From NCBI GenBank assembly GCA_016212275.1, contig JACRGR010000077.1, positions 1 through 41,506 on the forward strand: a DNA stretch of 41,506 nt, read 5' to 3'. Numbering within the stretch: position 1 is the stretch's first letter; each line of letters opens with the position of its first letter. A model generated the notes under the pieces. That model was not told the DNA's origin, ran no database searches, and saw nothing but the letters and a program-made list of their open reading frames with translations. Position numbers and translations under genes: made by a program. Shown here one piece after another: positions 1-7,526 of the stretch. Source of the DNA: Nitrospinota bacterium (GTDB lineage Bacteria; Nitrospinota_A; UBA7883; JACRGQ01).

Positions 1-909
1 GCTATACGACCACTTCTTGTACCCGCCCGAGGCGGCAGTGGTGTGGCACCATTCGCAGTTGTATCCCGAATAATGTTTGGAATGGCACGAGGTGCATCCC
101 GTGGTGGCCGCGATATGGGTCGGTCCTTTCCAGGAGGTGTAGCCATTGGTGATGGATGCCTTGTGGCACGACTCGCACTCGTATCCGGCGTAATGGTTCG
201 CCTTGCTGTGGCAGGTTTTGCACCCGGTGGTGACCGCCGAATGACCCCCGGCCCATTTGCCGGAACTGTACCAATGGCACGATTGGCACCCGGTGGTTCG
301 CCCGCTACCCGCGCCGTGGGTGGACGTGGGGAAGCTTGTAACGTCCGCGGTCCGGTGGCAGTCCAGGCAGACCACGGCGGTTCCCGATGCGCCGCCCACC
401 TGGCCGTGCCACTTGGAGTGGTCCACCCGCGTCCGCTTGGTGGGGGCGGTGGTCCCGGTGGTGTTCGGCAGGCGCCATCCGGAATAGCCGGTAACGCCGG
501 TATTGGAATAATGGCACTTGTTGCATTGAGTGCCCGTTTTGTATGTGTCGTGGTTTACATAGGTCATCGTGTACTTCGAGAACGGGTGGCAGGTGACGCA
601 GATCGCCTCGCGCGCCGCATTTAAAGGTTGGGTGGTAGTTGCTCCGGGCTTCGCGGCCGCATGGCAAGAGGTGCAGGTAAGCGCGGAATGGGAATCCGCA
701 AGGTATTCGCTATGGCTTACCGCGGACGGTCCCGCGCTGTCTCCTTTAGTCTTTGCGCCTAATGTGCTCCAATCGGTGGCGGTTGTGGTCGTGGTGGTAG
801 TGGTGGCAGTGGTTTTCGAATCTGAACTGGAGCCGCATCCGTTCAAAAGGGCGACCGCCGACAATGAAGCAATGAGAACCGCGAAAGAGCGGAGCAAGGG
901 CGTTTTCAT
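1..909 (-). CDS. Multiheme c-type cytochrome lipoprotein (N-terminal part; runs off the window edge)
   Basis: Reading leftwards from an ATG at 909, the frame stays open to the window edge (303 residues visible, no stop). It begins with a lipoprotein signal peptide: charged start, hydrophobic stretch, and a lipobox LNGC with Cys25, followed by a Ser/Thr-rich linker around residues 26-48. After this come nine CXXCH heme c motifs in the visible part (for example CTSCH, CVTCH, CNKCH, CLDCH, CKTCH, CEWCH). It should be an outer-membrane or periplasmic lipoprotein that transfers electrons. Repeated Gly/Thr/Ser-rich spacers with W-x-G and H-x-x-G-Y features resemble decaheme-type or doubled-CXXCH cytochromes. 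It is divergent from the NtrC-type regulator at 1152, which could control it. Heme count and C-terminus are unknown because the gene is cut. The frame was chosen because only it aligns all nine heme motifs. Confidence 0.9.
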   Translation of the reverse strand, partial: MKTPLLRSFAVLIASLSAVALLNGCGSSSDSKTTATTTTTTTTATDWSTLGAKTKGDSAGPSAVSHSEYLADSHSALTCTSCHAAAKPGATTTQPLNAAREAICVTCHPFSKYTMTYVNHDTYKTGTQCNKCHYSNTGVTGYSGWRLPNTTGTTAPTKRTRVDHSKWHGQVGGASGTAVVCLDCHRTADVTSFPTSTHGAGSGRTTGCQSCHWYSSGKWAGGHSAVTTGCKTCHSKANHYAGYECESCHKASITNGYTSWKGPTHIAATTGCTSCHSKHYSGYNCEWCHTTAASGGYKKWSYS

Positions 910-1037
910 AATGTCCTGGAGTCCCCTGTTTTTTGTGTTTTCATACTACCTTTTTGTCTTCTTGACCATTCTAATGCAATGCCTATGCCCGTGCGAGACA
1001 TTTAATACATGTTTATTTATCAATAAGTTGTATTCTT

Positions 1038-1060
1038 TTTATAGGGTTGTTTCAGACAAC
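1038..1060 (-). promoter_or_regulatory. Possible promoter/operator for the cytochrome lipoprotein gene
   Basis: On the minus strand a TATAAA box lies at 1043-1038. Immediately upstream of it is an inverted repeat, GTTGT-TTCAG-ACAAC (1046-1060, plus-strand reading). The gap between the divergent genes (910-1151) is clearly more AT-rich than its surroundings. There is no good -35 hexamer and the leader would be about 120 nt, so this is tentative. I found no convincing sigma-54 -24/-12 site in the gap. Confidence 0.25.
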
Positions 1061-1151
1061 TGTGTCTTAAATCAGGTCGAATGCCAAAAACTGTCCTAAA
1101 AAATATCACGGGCCGGGGAAAATATACGGCGTATATGCTAGCATTGGGCGT

Positions 1152-2534
1152 ATGGAAAAACCCTTGATTCTTATCGTGGATGACGAGATTGACAATCGCG
1201 CTGTGCTCGAATCCCGCCTCAAACGGCGTGATTACCGGGTGGCAACGGCCAATGGCGGCTCGGAGGCACTGAAATTGCTCTCTGATATTCAGCCGGACCT
1301 GGTATTGCTGGATGTAATGATGCCGGAGATGGACGGATTTGAGACATGCAAAAGAATGCGCGAGATGAGAAAAGGGGTGTTCATGCCGATCATCTTCCTT
1401 ACCGCCAAGGATGACAAGGAGAGCCGGATAAAAGGGTTCGATATCGGCGCGGACGACTATGTGACAAAACCGTTCGACATGGACGAACTTTCCGCCCGCA
1501 TCCGGGCCATGCTCCGCATCAAGGAACTCAAGCACCAGATAGAAGTGAAGGATCAGGAGATACACCGGCTGGCGGGGGAACTGAAAGAAAAGTACCAATA
1601 CTCGAACATCATAGGTACCAGCGCCGCCATGAAAGAGGTTTTCGAAAAAATGCGCGGCGCGGCGGGTATTTCCAGCCCGGTCATCATCTGCGGCGAGAGC
1701 GGCACCGGCAAGGAACTGGTTGCCAAGGGCATCCATTACAGCTCTCCACTGGCCACCCGCCCGTTCATTGCCGTGAACTGCGCCGCGCTTCCGGCGGAGC
1801 TTATCGAAAGCGAACTGTTCGGCCACAAGAAGGGGGCCTTCACCGGGGCGCATACCGCGTCCGAAGGGCTGTTCCGCGCGGCGGACGGCGGCACCATATT
1901 CCTCGACGAGATAACCGAAATGTCCGCCGACGTGCAGGCCAAGCTCCTGCGCGTGTTGCAGGAGGGCACGGTGCGGATGGTGGGGAGCGCCGAGGAAACG
2001 CCGGTGAACGTGCGCGTGATAGCCGCCACCAACGTGGACCTGGAAAAGGCGGTGCGCGGCGGCAAACTGCGCGAAGACCTGTACTACCGCATCAACGTGC
2101 TCAACCTCCAAGTGCCTCCTTTGCGGCGGCGCAAAGAGGACATCCCCCTGCTGGTGCAGGGGATCATCGCCCGGTTCAACGCCCGGTTCGGCAAGAACGT
2201 GAAAGGGGTGGCCGAGGACGCCATGCAGACGCTCGCGGCGCACGATTGGCCGGGCAACGTGCGCGAACTGCAAAACGTGATCGAGCGGTGCTTCGCCGTG
2301 CCGGACATCGAGGTGATCGAAAAACGGCACATACAACTTTCCACCCTTTCCTCCGCGCCTTCCGCGCAGGCGGGCGGGGAGGGTGCCACCCTGTCGCTGG
2401 ACGACGCGGAAAAAAAACTGATACTCGACGCGCTGGCCAAAACCGGCCAGAATAAATTGAAGGCCGCCAAATTGCTGGGCATCCACCGTTCGCGGCTGTA
2501 CAAAAAGCTGGAGCGGTACGGCATCAAAATCTGA
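1152..2534 (+). CDS. Sigma-54-dependent response regulator (NtrC family)
   Basis: A 460-residue transcription activator with the classic three-domain order. The receiver (about 1-120) has the acidic pair D10/D11, phospho-acceptor D54 in LLDVMMPEMDG, T84 and K106. A short coiled linker (122-148) follows. The AAA+ domain (about 152-390) carries Walker A GESGTGKE (181-188), the sigma-54 contact loop GAFTGA (228-233) and Walker B GGTIFLDEI (246-254). A Fis-type helix-turn-helix (about 418-458) ends the protein. Length and all key residues are normal, so it should respond to phosphorylation and remodel sigma-54 polymerase. No partner kinase is adjacent; the nearest is the hybrid kinase near 15-17 kb. 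It is divergent from a multiheme cytochrome and 37 nt ahead of two redox genes, so regulation of electron-transfer genes is a reasonable inference. The ATG lacks a strong ribosome binding site. Confidence 0.95.
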   Translation: MEKPLILIVDDEIDNRAVLESRLKRRDYRVATANGGSEALKLLSDIQPDLVLLDVMMPEMDGFETCKRMREMRKGVFMPIIFLTAKDDKESRIKGFDIGADDYVTKPFDMDELSARIRAMLRIKELKHQIEVKDQEIHRLAGELKEKYQYSNIIGTSAAMKEVFEKMRGAAGISSPVIICGESGTGKELVAKGIHYSSPLATRPFIAVNCAALPAELIESELFGHKKGAFTGAHTASEGLFRAADGGTIFLDEITEMSADVQAKLLRVLQEGTVRMVGSAEETPVNVRVIAATNVDLEKAVRGGKLREDLYYRINVLNLQVPPLRRRKEDIPLLVQGIIARFNARFGKNVKGVAEDAMQTLAAHDWPGNVRELQNVIERCFAVPDIEVIEKRHIQLSTLSSAPSAQAGGEGATLSLDDAEKKLILDALAKTGQNKLKAAKLLGIHRSRLYKKLERYGIKI

Positions 2535-2571
2535 TTCAAAAAAACCTACTTCGGGAGAAACGCGCGCAACA

Positions 2572-3480
2572 ATGAACGAACATAAAAAACTCGCCGCCGA
2601 AGGGAACAAGCTGTTCCCCATCATCCTCGCCGCCGCGGGGGCCGTGACCATCGTCCTCCTCCTCCTGGAAAGCTGGCTCCAGATGACCGGCAGTTCCTTC
2701 ACCATCGTGAAGGCGCTCAACGAAAGCGGCCTCACCGCCTACCAGCCCGCCAAGGAGCCGAATCACGGCATCTGGCACCTGATGGGCTGGTTCGGCACGG
2801 CCTGTTTCATCATCATGATGCTCTACTCCCTCCGCAAGCATTTCCGCTTCATGACCGACGCGGGACCGATACGCTATTGGCTGGACGCGCACATGTTCCT
2901 GGGTATCCTCGGCACGGTGCTGGTGACGGTCCACAGCACCTGGAAGTTCGGCGGTATCGTTTCCATCAGCTATTGGTCCGCCGTGCTGGTGGCAGTGAGC
3001 GGATTCTTGGGGCGCTACCTGTATGTGCAGATTCCCCGGAGCATCTCCGGCAACGAACTGCGGATGGACGAGGTGGAAGGCATCATGCAGGACCTGAACG
3101 CCGATATAGAAAAGTACGCCGCGGGCGAAATGGCGGTGAAACGGTATTTCGACAGCATCACCGGCCCGAAAGACGCCGAGCATCGGGGAGCGCTCTCCGC
3201 CCTGGCCGCGCTGTTCGTGACCGACGTGCAGAACAATCTGCGGCTGTTGGGCATCTGGCGGGAACTGCGCGCCGACGCGCGCCTGCCCGACGACGTGAAG
3301 GGGCGGGTGTTCCGCCTCGTCCGCGAAAAGAGCCAGCTGGCGCGGTCCGTGCAGTTCCTTTCCACCTCGCACAAGCTGTTGCACTACTGGCATGTGTTCC
3401 ACAAGCCGTTCGCCATCATCATGTTCCTCATCATGTTCGCGCATATCGGCGTGTATTTCCTGTTCCGCGTGAAGGTGTAG
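2572..3480 (+). CDS. Polytopic membrane protein, b-type-cytochrome/ferric-reductase-like
   Basis: A 302-residue protein with about five membrane helices: near 18-40, 66-85, 105-125, 130-150 and 277-298. A soluble helical segment (about 155-265) lies between the fourth and fifth. Histidines sit inside or at the edge of helices (NHGIWH, LDAHMF, TVHSTW, and the cluster H-x2-LLHYWHVFH plus AHIGV near the end). This pattern resembles heme b ligation in cytochrome b561 or ferric-reductase-like membrane domains. The next gene starts 4 nt after its stop and encodes an FeS/FAD/NAD(P) protein. I infer that the pair passes electrons between a cytoplasmic nucleotide cofactor and the membrane quinone or heme pool. 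The exact family is not recognised. A GGGAG box lies upstream at a rather long spacing (about 14 nt). Confidence 0.7.
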   Translation: MNEHKKLAAEGNKLFPIILAAAGAVTIVLLLLESWLQMTGSSFTIVKALNESGLTAYQPAKEPNHGIWHLMGWFGTACFIIMMLYSLRKHFRFMTDAGPIRYWLDAHMFLGILGTVLVTVHSTWKFGGIVSISYWSAVLVAVSGFLGRYLYVQIPRSISGNELRMDEVEGIMQDLNADIEKYAAGEMAVKRYFDSITGPKDAEHRGALSALAALFVTDVQNNLRLLGIWRELRADARLPDDVKGRVFRLVREKSQLARSVQFLSTSHKLLHYWHVFHKPFAIIMFLIMFAHIGVYFLFRVKV

Positions 3481-3484
3481 CGCG

Positions 3485-4801
3485 GTGGATATTGTCACGC
3501 TGGCGGTTTTCGCCGTCCTCATCGCGGTGGTGGTGGGGCCGTACCTGCTTATGCAAAAGCGCGGCTCCCGCAAGGTGGAAAAAAGCATCGCCGAGGCCAA
3601 GCAGTTCGGCCTGCACGAGCCGGTGACCATCCACCCGAAGGTGAACCGGAGCATCTGCATCGGCTCCGGCGCGTGCATCAAGGCCTGCCCGGAAAAAGGC
3701 ATATTGGGGCTGGTGGAAAATAAATCGGAGACGGTGTACGCCTCGCGGTGCGTGGGGCACGGCGCCTGCGCGCGCGCCTGCCCTGTGGGGGCCATCGAGC
3801 TGGTGTTCGGCACCGAAAAGCGCGGGGTGGACATCCCGCAGGTGTTCCCGAATTTCGAGACAAACGTGAAGGGGCTGTTCATCGCGGGGGAACTGGGCGG
3901 CATGGGACTCATCCGCAACGCCATGTCGCAGGGGCAGGAGGCGGTGGGGTACATCGCGGACGACCTGAAAGCGGGCCGTTTTCCGCAAGAAAAGGATATG
4001 CACGACCTCATCATCGTCGGCGCGGGGCCATCGGGCATTGCCGCGGGGCTTGCGGCGAAAGAGCGGAAGATGAATTTTTTGTTGCTGGATCAGGAAGAGG
4101 AGTTTGGCGGGGCCATCCTTTCCTATCCGCGCGCGAAGGTGGTTATGACCAAGCCGGTGGAAGTGCCGATGTACGGCAAGCTGAAAGTCGGCGAACTGAG
4201 CAAGGAGGAACTGCTGGCGCTGTGGCGCGACATCGTGCGGAAAACGGGGCTGACGGTCGAGCCGAACGAGAAAGTGCTCTCCGCGCAAAGGGCGGATTCG
4301 CATTTCACCATCAAGACCTCCAAACGGGAATTGCATAGCCGGTTCCTGCTCCTGACCATCGGGCGGCGCGGCACGCCGCGCAAGCTGGGGGTGCCGGGCG
4401 AAAAACTGCCCAAAGTTATGTACCGTCTGCTGGAGCCGGAGCATTTCGCCGGGCAGAAAATACTGGTGGTGGGGGGCGGCGACAGCGCGGTGGAAGCCGC
4501 CGTGGCGCTCTCATCGCAGGAAGGGACTGAAGTGGCGCTTTCCTACCGGAGCGCGGCCTTCGCCCGCGTGAAGCCGGGGAACATCACGCGGCTGAACTCC
4601 GCGGCGCAAGCGGGAAAAGTGAATCTGATGATGGAATCGAACGTGAAAGAGATCCGGCCCGATTCCGTGCTTCTTGAGCAAAAAGGGAACGCGGTGGAGC
4701 TGAAAAACGACGCGGTGTTCGTGTTCGCGGGGGGCGTACTGCCCAACGAGTTCCTGCGCGAGTGTGGTATTAACATCGAGACCAAGTTCGGCACCCGCTG
4801 A
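3485..4801 (+). CDS. FeS-cluster/FAD/NAD(P) oxidoreductase with N-terminal membrane anchor
   Basis: A 438-residue protein starting at GTG 3485, in a tight operon with the preceding membrane gene. Residues 1-23 form one membrane helix. Residues 50-105 form a ferredoxin-like module with two motifs, CIGSGACIKACP and CVGHGACARACP. In both the second Cys of the usual CxxCxxCxxxCP is replaced, by Ser61 and His92. A short segment (about 127-160) resembles the C-terminal GLFIAGE tail of flavoprotein reductases. The rest is a two-dinucleotide-fold reductase of thioredoxin-reductase/YpdA type: FAD motif GAGPSG at 179-184 and a second nucleotide motif, VVGGGDSA, near residue 330. There is no redox-active CxxC of thioredoxin reductase, so that activity is unlikely. 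It probably couples NAD(P)H to the FeS centres and the partner membrane cytochrome. Substrate is unknown. Confidence 0.85.
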   Translation: MDIVTLAVFAVLIAVVVGPYLLMQKRGSRKVEKSIAEAKQFGLHEPVTIHPKVNRSICIGSGACIKACPEKGILGLVENKSETVYASRCVGHGACARACPVGAIELVFGTEKRGVDIPQVFPNFETNVKGLFIAGELGGMGLIRNAMSQGQEAVGYIADDLKAGRFPQEKDMHDLIIVGAGPSGIAAGLAAKERKMNFLLLDQEEEFGGAILSYPRAKVVMTKPVEVPMYGKLKVGELSKEELLALWRDIVRKTGLTVEPNEKVLSAQRADSHFTIKTSKRELHSRFLLLTIGRRGTPRKLGVPGEKLPKVMYRLLEPEHFAGQKILVVGGGDSAVEAAVALSSQEGTEVALSYRSAAFARVKPGNITRLNSAAQAGKVNLMMESNVKEIRPDSVLLEQKGNAVELKNDAVFVFAGGVLPNEFLRECGINIETKFGTR

Positions 4802-4811
4802 AGAGGGTCTT

Positions 4812-4838
4812 GCCACAGAGCCACGGAGACACGGAAGG
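4812..4838. repeat. Dispersed repeat copy A (left flank of accessory patch)
   Basis: The sequence beginning GCCACAGAGCCACGGAGACA is matched in reverse orientation by 6440-6416 (20 of 24 positions identical). The phrase resembles a type of dispersed element I associate with intergenic regions of many environmental genomes. The two copies bracket the accessory genes between 5.0 and 6.3 kb. The gap 4802-5031 otherwise holds a run of ten C at 4884-4893 and no gene I can support. Confidence 0.55.
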
Positions 4839-5031
4839 GAAATCGGGAAATAAGTCCACAAGTCAAGGCTGACACCCAAACTGCCCCCCCCCCACCCACA
4901 TGACACCCACACAGATTTATATGCAGGTCTCCTCGCGCCACGTCCAAAACGCGGTGGATAAGGCGATGTATATTTAATCCTCCTTAAAGAAGAATAACGT
5001 GATAGGCTTTTCAGTGCAATGGAGTACATGC

Positions 5032-5517
5032 ATGAATATTGAAGCGCTTCAGCAGTCAGTTGCATTTCTCTCGCCACTTCTTGTTTTTTTTATTGGAATA
5101 GGCTTACTTAAGCAGACCGAGCTTATTAAGCAATCAACAATGCGCTCTTCAAGTTTTGCGACCAAGTGGTCTGATGAGTTTTTTGATTCTTACAAGCGAT
5201 ATCTTCTTCTGATAGAGGAAATAATGAATTATTTTTTTCACCTTCAATCAGCGCAAGGGCAACAAGTGGATGAGATCGTTAATGAACTCAATAAGCTCTT
5301 CGTTCAATATTCAAGAGCGGAGCTTCATTTAACGTTAGTAGTGGCCACTTTTCCTGAAATTGACGAACGACAAGAATTAAAGGAAGCCACCCGAAGACTA
5401 GCAGGTCAGTTGTCAAGCATGATTAACTCTCGAAATGGGAACTTTGATGAAATCAAAGTAAGTATCGCTTCGTTTAGTAAGATTGCCAAGCTCATACATT
5501 CAAAGCTACTTCAATAG
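5032..5517 (+). CDS. Hypothetical AT-rich membrane-anchored helical protein
   Basis: A 161-residue protein I do not recognise. I chose ATG 5032 because a GGAG box lies 7 nt upstream; an in-frame GTG at 4999 would add 11 residues without a better ribosome binding site. One hydrophobic helix (about 12-28, LSPLLVFFIGIGLL) is followed by a polar, mostly helical domain rich in Lys, Glu and Gln. This suggests a membrane-tethered cytoplasmic domain. Base composition and codon use are strikingly AT-rich compared with every neighbour, which points to recent transfer. It lies next to an MNT/HEPN pair and between inverted dispersed repeats, so it is part of a small accessory insertion. A defence or stress role is possible but not shown. 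Confidence 0.6.
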   Translation: MNIEALQQSVAFLSPLLVFFIGIGLLKQTELIKQSTMRSSSFATKWSDEFFDSYKRYLLLIEEIMNYFFHLQSAQGQQVDEIVNELNKLFVQYSRAELHLTLVVATFPEIDERQELKEATRRLAGQLSSMINSRNGNFDEIKVSIASFSKIAKLIHSKLLQ

Positions 5518-5571
5518 ATAGTCTAAGGCAATTACGTTTAATATTCGCTATTCCACTTTTCAGGTTAAAAC

Positions 5572-5600
5572 TTGCGGCAAGGGTTGGTATTGCCTATAGT
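5572..5600 (+). promoter_or_regulatory. Sigma-70-like promoter of the MNT/HEPN operon (leaderless)
   Basis: TTGCGG (5572-5577), a 17-nt spacer, then TATAGT (5595-5600). The predicted first transcribed base (7 nt after the -10 box) is 5607, exactly the A of the ATG of the nucleotidyltransferase gene, which has no ribosome binding site. Confidence 0.5.
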
Positions 5601-5606
5601 TTAAAT

Positions 5607-5912
5607 ATGGACGCACTGGTGGAAAAAGTTACCAAGAAGATAGCCGAGGCGATACGCCCCGACAAGATCATCCTTTTCGGTTCGCGGGCCAAAGGTACCG
5701 CCACCGTCGAGAGCGATATTGACCTGGTGGTGGTCTATTCCGGCCCGAAGTCCACCCGGGAAATCGAGGTGGAGATTGACTTGCTTTTTCTGCCAAGGGA
5801 TTTCTCAATGGATGTTTTTGTTATGAGGCCCGAAGAACTGGAAACGCGGAAAAAATTCATCACTTCCCTCGCACGGGAAGCGACCGAAAAAGGGGTCGTA
5901 TGTTATGGGTGA
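5607..5912 (+). CDS. MNT-domain nucleotidyltransferase (antitoxin-type, MntA-like)
   Basis: A 101-residue minimal nucleotidyltransferase. The family signature is intact: GSRAKG (about 26-31), then SDIDLVVV with the DxD metal ligands, and a third acidic position in MDVFV. It overlaps the following HEPN gene by 8 nt, the usual order for MNT-HEPN modules. In characterised MntA-HepT systems the MNT protein AMPylates and silences the HEPN RNase. That is family knowledge, not shown here. Other paired MNT/HEPN proteins act as two-part nucleotidyltransferases, so a strict antitoxin role is not certain. Composition is nearer to the host than the preceding AT-rich gene. Confidence 0.88.
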   Translation: MDALVEKVTKKIAEAIRPDKIILFGSRAKGTATVESDIDLVVVYSGPKSTREIEVEIDLLFLPRDFSMDVFVMRPEELETRKKFITSLAREATEKGVVCYG

Positions 5913-6300
5913 AGAGAAACGGGTTGAAGTCGAGCGGTGGCTTGCAAAAGCCGACCACGATATTAGGGCGGCACGGTCCTCCTTAAAGGAAAATCCTCCG
6001 ATAACCGATGTCGCCTGTTTCCTTGCCCAGCAGTGCGCGGAGAAATCCCTAAAAGCGTTCCTGGTATTCAATAACATCCAACCAGATAAAATCCACGACT
6101 TGGGAAAACTCGTAGGGCAATGCGGCAATCTTAACGATTCCTTTTCCTCGCTTATTCCAATGGTGGCGGGAATGTCGCAATATGCGGTTCAAGACCGCTA
6201 TCCGGATGATTGGCGGGAAATCATGCTTGATGAGGCGCAAGAGGCGGTAACAAAGGCTGAAAAGGTCATGGCGTTCGTGAAAGGGAAAATCCCCGTTTAA
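5905..6300 (+). CDS. HEPN-domain protein, partner of the MNT nucleotidyltransferase
   Basis: A 131-residue all-helical protein of the HEPN family (PF05168 type). Supporting features are the start RWLAKADHDIRAAR, the middle CFLAQQCAEKSLKAFL, and the RYPDDW segment (about 93-98) typical of this branch. The catalytic RX4-6H motif of HEPN ribonucleases is not present at the usual position; an accidental R11-x6-H18 lies in the first helix. It may therefore be a non-nuclease HEPN that presents substrate to the nucleotidyltransferase, rather than a HepT-type toxin. Its start overlaps the upstream gene by 8 nt, implying translational coupling. Confidence 0.85.
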   Translation: MGEEKRVEVERWLAKADHDIRAARSSLKENPPITDVACFLAQQCAEKSLKAFLVFNNIQPDKIHDLGKLVGQCGNLNDSFSSLIPMVAGMSQYAVQDRYPDDWREIMLDEAQEAVTKAEKVMAFVKGKIPV

Positions 6301-6365
6301 GTTCTCCGCCACCGGTCAATGAAACATCAGCGATTCTCAGTGTTCATCTGTGCGATTCCATGTCA

Positions 6366-6406
6366 GGTGCGAATTCATTCGCACCCGGTGCGATTAAAAT
6401 CGCACC
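6366..6406. repeat. Tandem REP-like hairpins
   Basis: Two adjacent perfect palindromes share nearly the same arm: GGTGCGAA-TTCA-TTCGCACC (6366-6385) and GGTGCGATT-AA-AATCGCACC (6387-6406). Arms of one can also pair with arms of the other, giving alternative folds. They lie between the HEPN gene and the beta-propeller gene. Their form suits a REP/MITE-type element or a bidirectional transcription barrier; there is no U-tract. Confidence 0.7.
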
Positions 6407-6415
6407 ATACAATTA

Positions 6416-6440
6416 CTCCGTGTCTCGGCGCCTCAGTGGC
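6416..6440. repeat. Dispersed repeat copy B (right flank of accessory patch)
   Basis: Reverse-complement relative of 4812-4838 (20 of 24 identical). Just upstream, around 6332-6356, is a phrase resembling other widely dispersed intergenic repeats. The remainder of the gap 6301-6533 contains no gene I can support. Confidence 0.55.
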
Positions 6441-6533
6441 TATCACCTCTTCGATAAGGTGAGGCGGGTTTGAAAAATCTCGGCGCGAAGGGTAGCATTG
6501 TATCCGTCAGTTCATCATAGAGGAGGACAGGGA

Positions 6534-7496
6534 ATGAAGAAGTTTGCCGGTGCAATGGTAATTGTTGCACTTTTTGCATATTCCGCCGAGGCGGCGAAAC
6601 CGGCTAAAAAACCGGCCAAGCCCGCGAACCCCGCGAAACAGGAACAGAAAGCCGCGCCCACTGGCGGCCCTATAAAGATAGAGGGGTTCGATACCCCGGA
6701 AAGCGTGGTCTCCGACGGCAGGTTCTTCTACGTCTCCAACATGGGGAAAGAGTTGAAGCCGCAGGCGAAGGATGGCGACGGCTATGTCTCGCTCCTTTCC
6801 CCCGACGGAAAAATTCTGCGGAAAAAACTGCTCCCCCAAAACGGCTTTTTCAATTCCCCCAAGGGGCTTATCGTGGCGGGGGCCTATCTGTATGTGGCGG
6901 ATGTGGACATGATCTACGGGTATTACCTGCCGACCGGCAAGCAGATGTTCAAGATGGACTTCAGCAAAGAGAGTACCACCTTCCTGAACGCGTTCGCGAA
7001 GAAGGACGACAGCACGCTGTTCGTATCCTCCACCGATACCGGCAAGATTTTCGAAGTGACCATTCGGGGAAAAACCGGATACAAACTGCTTATTGACGGC
7101 TTGAAAGGGCCCAACGGCTTGAAGTATGACGCCGCCGCCAAGAAACTCTATGTGGTGGGGTGGGGGAAGGACAGCCAACCGAACGGCGAAGTGGGCGTGG
7201 TGGATCTGAACGGCGCCGCGCCGGTCTACAAGTCCGTCACGACCTACAAAGGGTATCTGGACGGCGTGGTTTTGACCAGTGACGGCAAGAAGCTGGTCTT
7301 TTCGGACTGGGTAAGGTTTGAGAAGATGGGGTGGCTAAGAACCTGCGACGTTGCCACCGGCGCGATAAGCGAGGTGAAGCTTTCAGAGCCTATCGGCGGC
7401 CCGGCGGATTTCTTTTACGACGCCGCCACCGGAAAGCTGTGGATACCGATGATGATGGAAGGCAAAGTGCTGGTGGAAAAACCTTCCGGGTTTTGA
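6534..7496 (+). CDS. Exported beta-propeller protein (SMP-30/gluconolactonase-like)
   Basis: A 320-residue secreted protein. ATG 6534 is chosen because AGGAGG sits 8 nt upstream and because it yields a clean signal peptide ending near AEAA (about residue 20). A Lys/Ala/Pro-rich linker (about 21-45) follows. The rest shows propeller-blade repeats of the SMP-30/gluconolactonase/NHL type, such as ESVVSDGRFFYVSN, LIVAGAYLYVADV, PNGLKYDAAAKKLYVV and DGVVLTSDGKKLVFSD. Enzyme activity cannot be assigned; many such proteins only bind ligands. It is probably periplasmic, has its own ribosome binding site, and converges on the porin/cytochrome genes. Confidence 0.8.
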   Translation: MKKFAGAMVIVALFAYSAEAAKPAKKPAKPANPAKQEQKAAPTGGPIKIEGFDTPESVVSDGRFFYVSNMGKELKPQAKDGDGYVSLLSPDGKILRKKLLPQNGFFNSPKGLIVAGAYLYVADVDMIYGYYLPTGKQMFKMDFSKESTTFLNAFAKKDDSTLFVSSTDTGKIFEVTIRGKTGYKLLIDGLKGPNGLKYDAAAKKLYVVGWGKDSQPNGEVGVVDLNGAAPVYKSVTTYKGYLDGVVLTSDGKKLVFSDWVRFEKMGWLRTCDVATGAISEVKLSEPIGGPADFFYDAATGKLWIPMMMEGKVLVEKPSGF

Positions 7497-7526
7497 GAAG
7501 TCCGTTTGCGATACCCGCCCAAATAG

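Noticed and set aside
569..1099. Plus-strand open frame across the start of the cytochrome lipoprotein
   Set aside because: It is antisense to the heme motifs and lipobox, contains a low-complexity Val run that is the reverse of the Thr-rich linker, and has no family resemblance.
4884..4893. Run of ten C as a phase-variation tract
   Set aside because: It lies in a non-coding gap, not in or at the promoter of an identified gene, so slippage would have no evident effect.
5935..5958. R-x6-H (R11, H18) in the HEPN protein as a nuclease motif
   Set aside because: It falls in the first helix rather than at the position of the HEPN RX4-6H motif; the family match there is the ordinary N-terminal pattern of PF05168 proteins.
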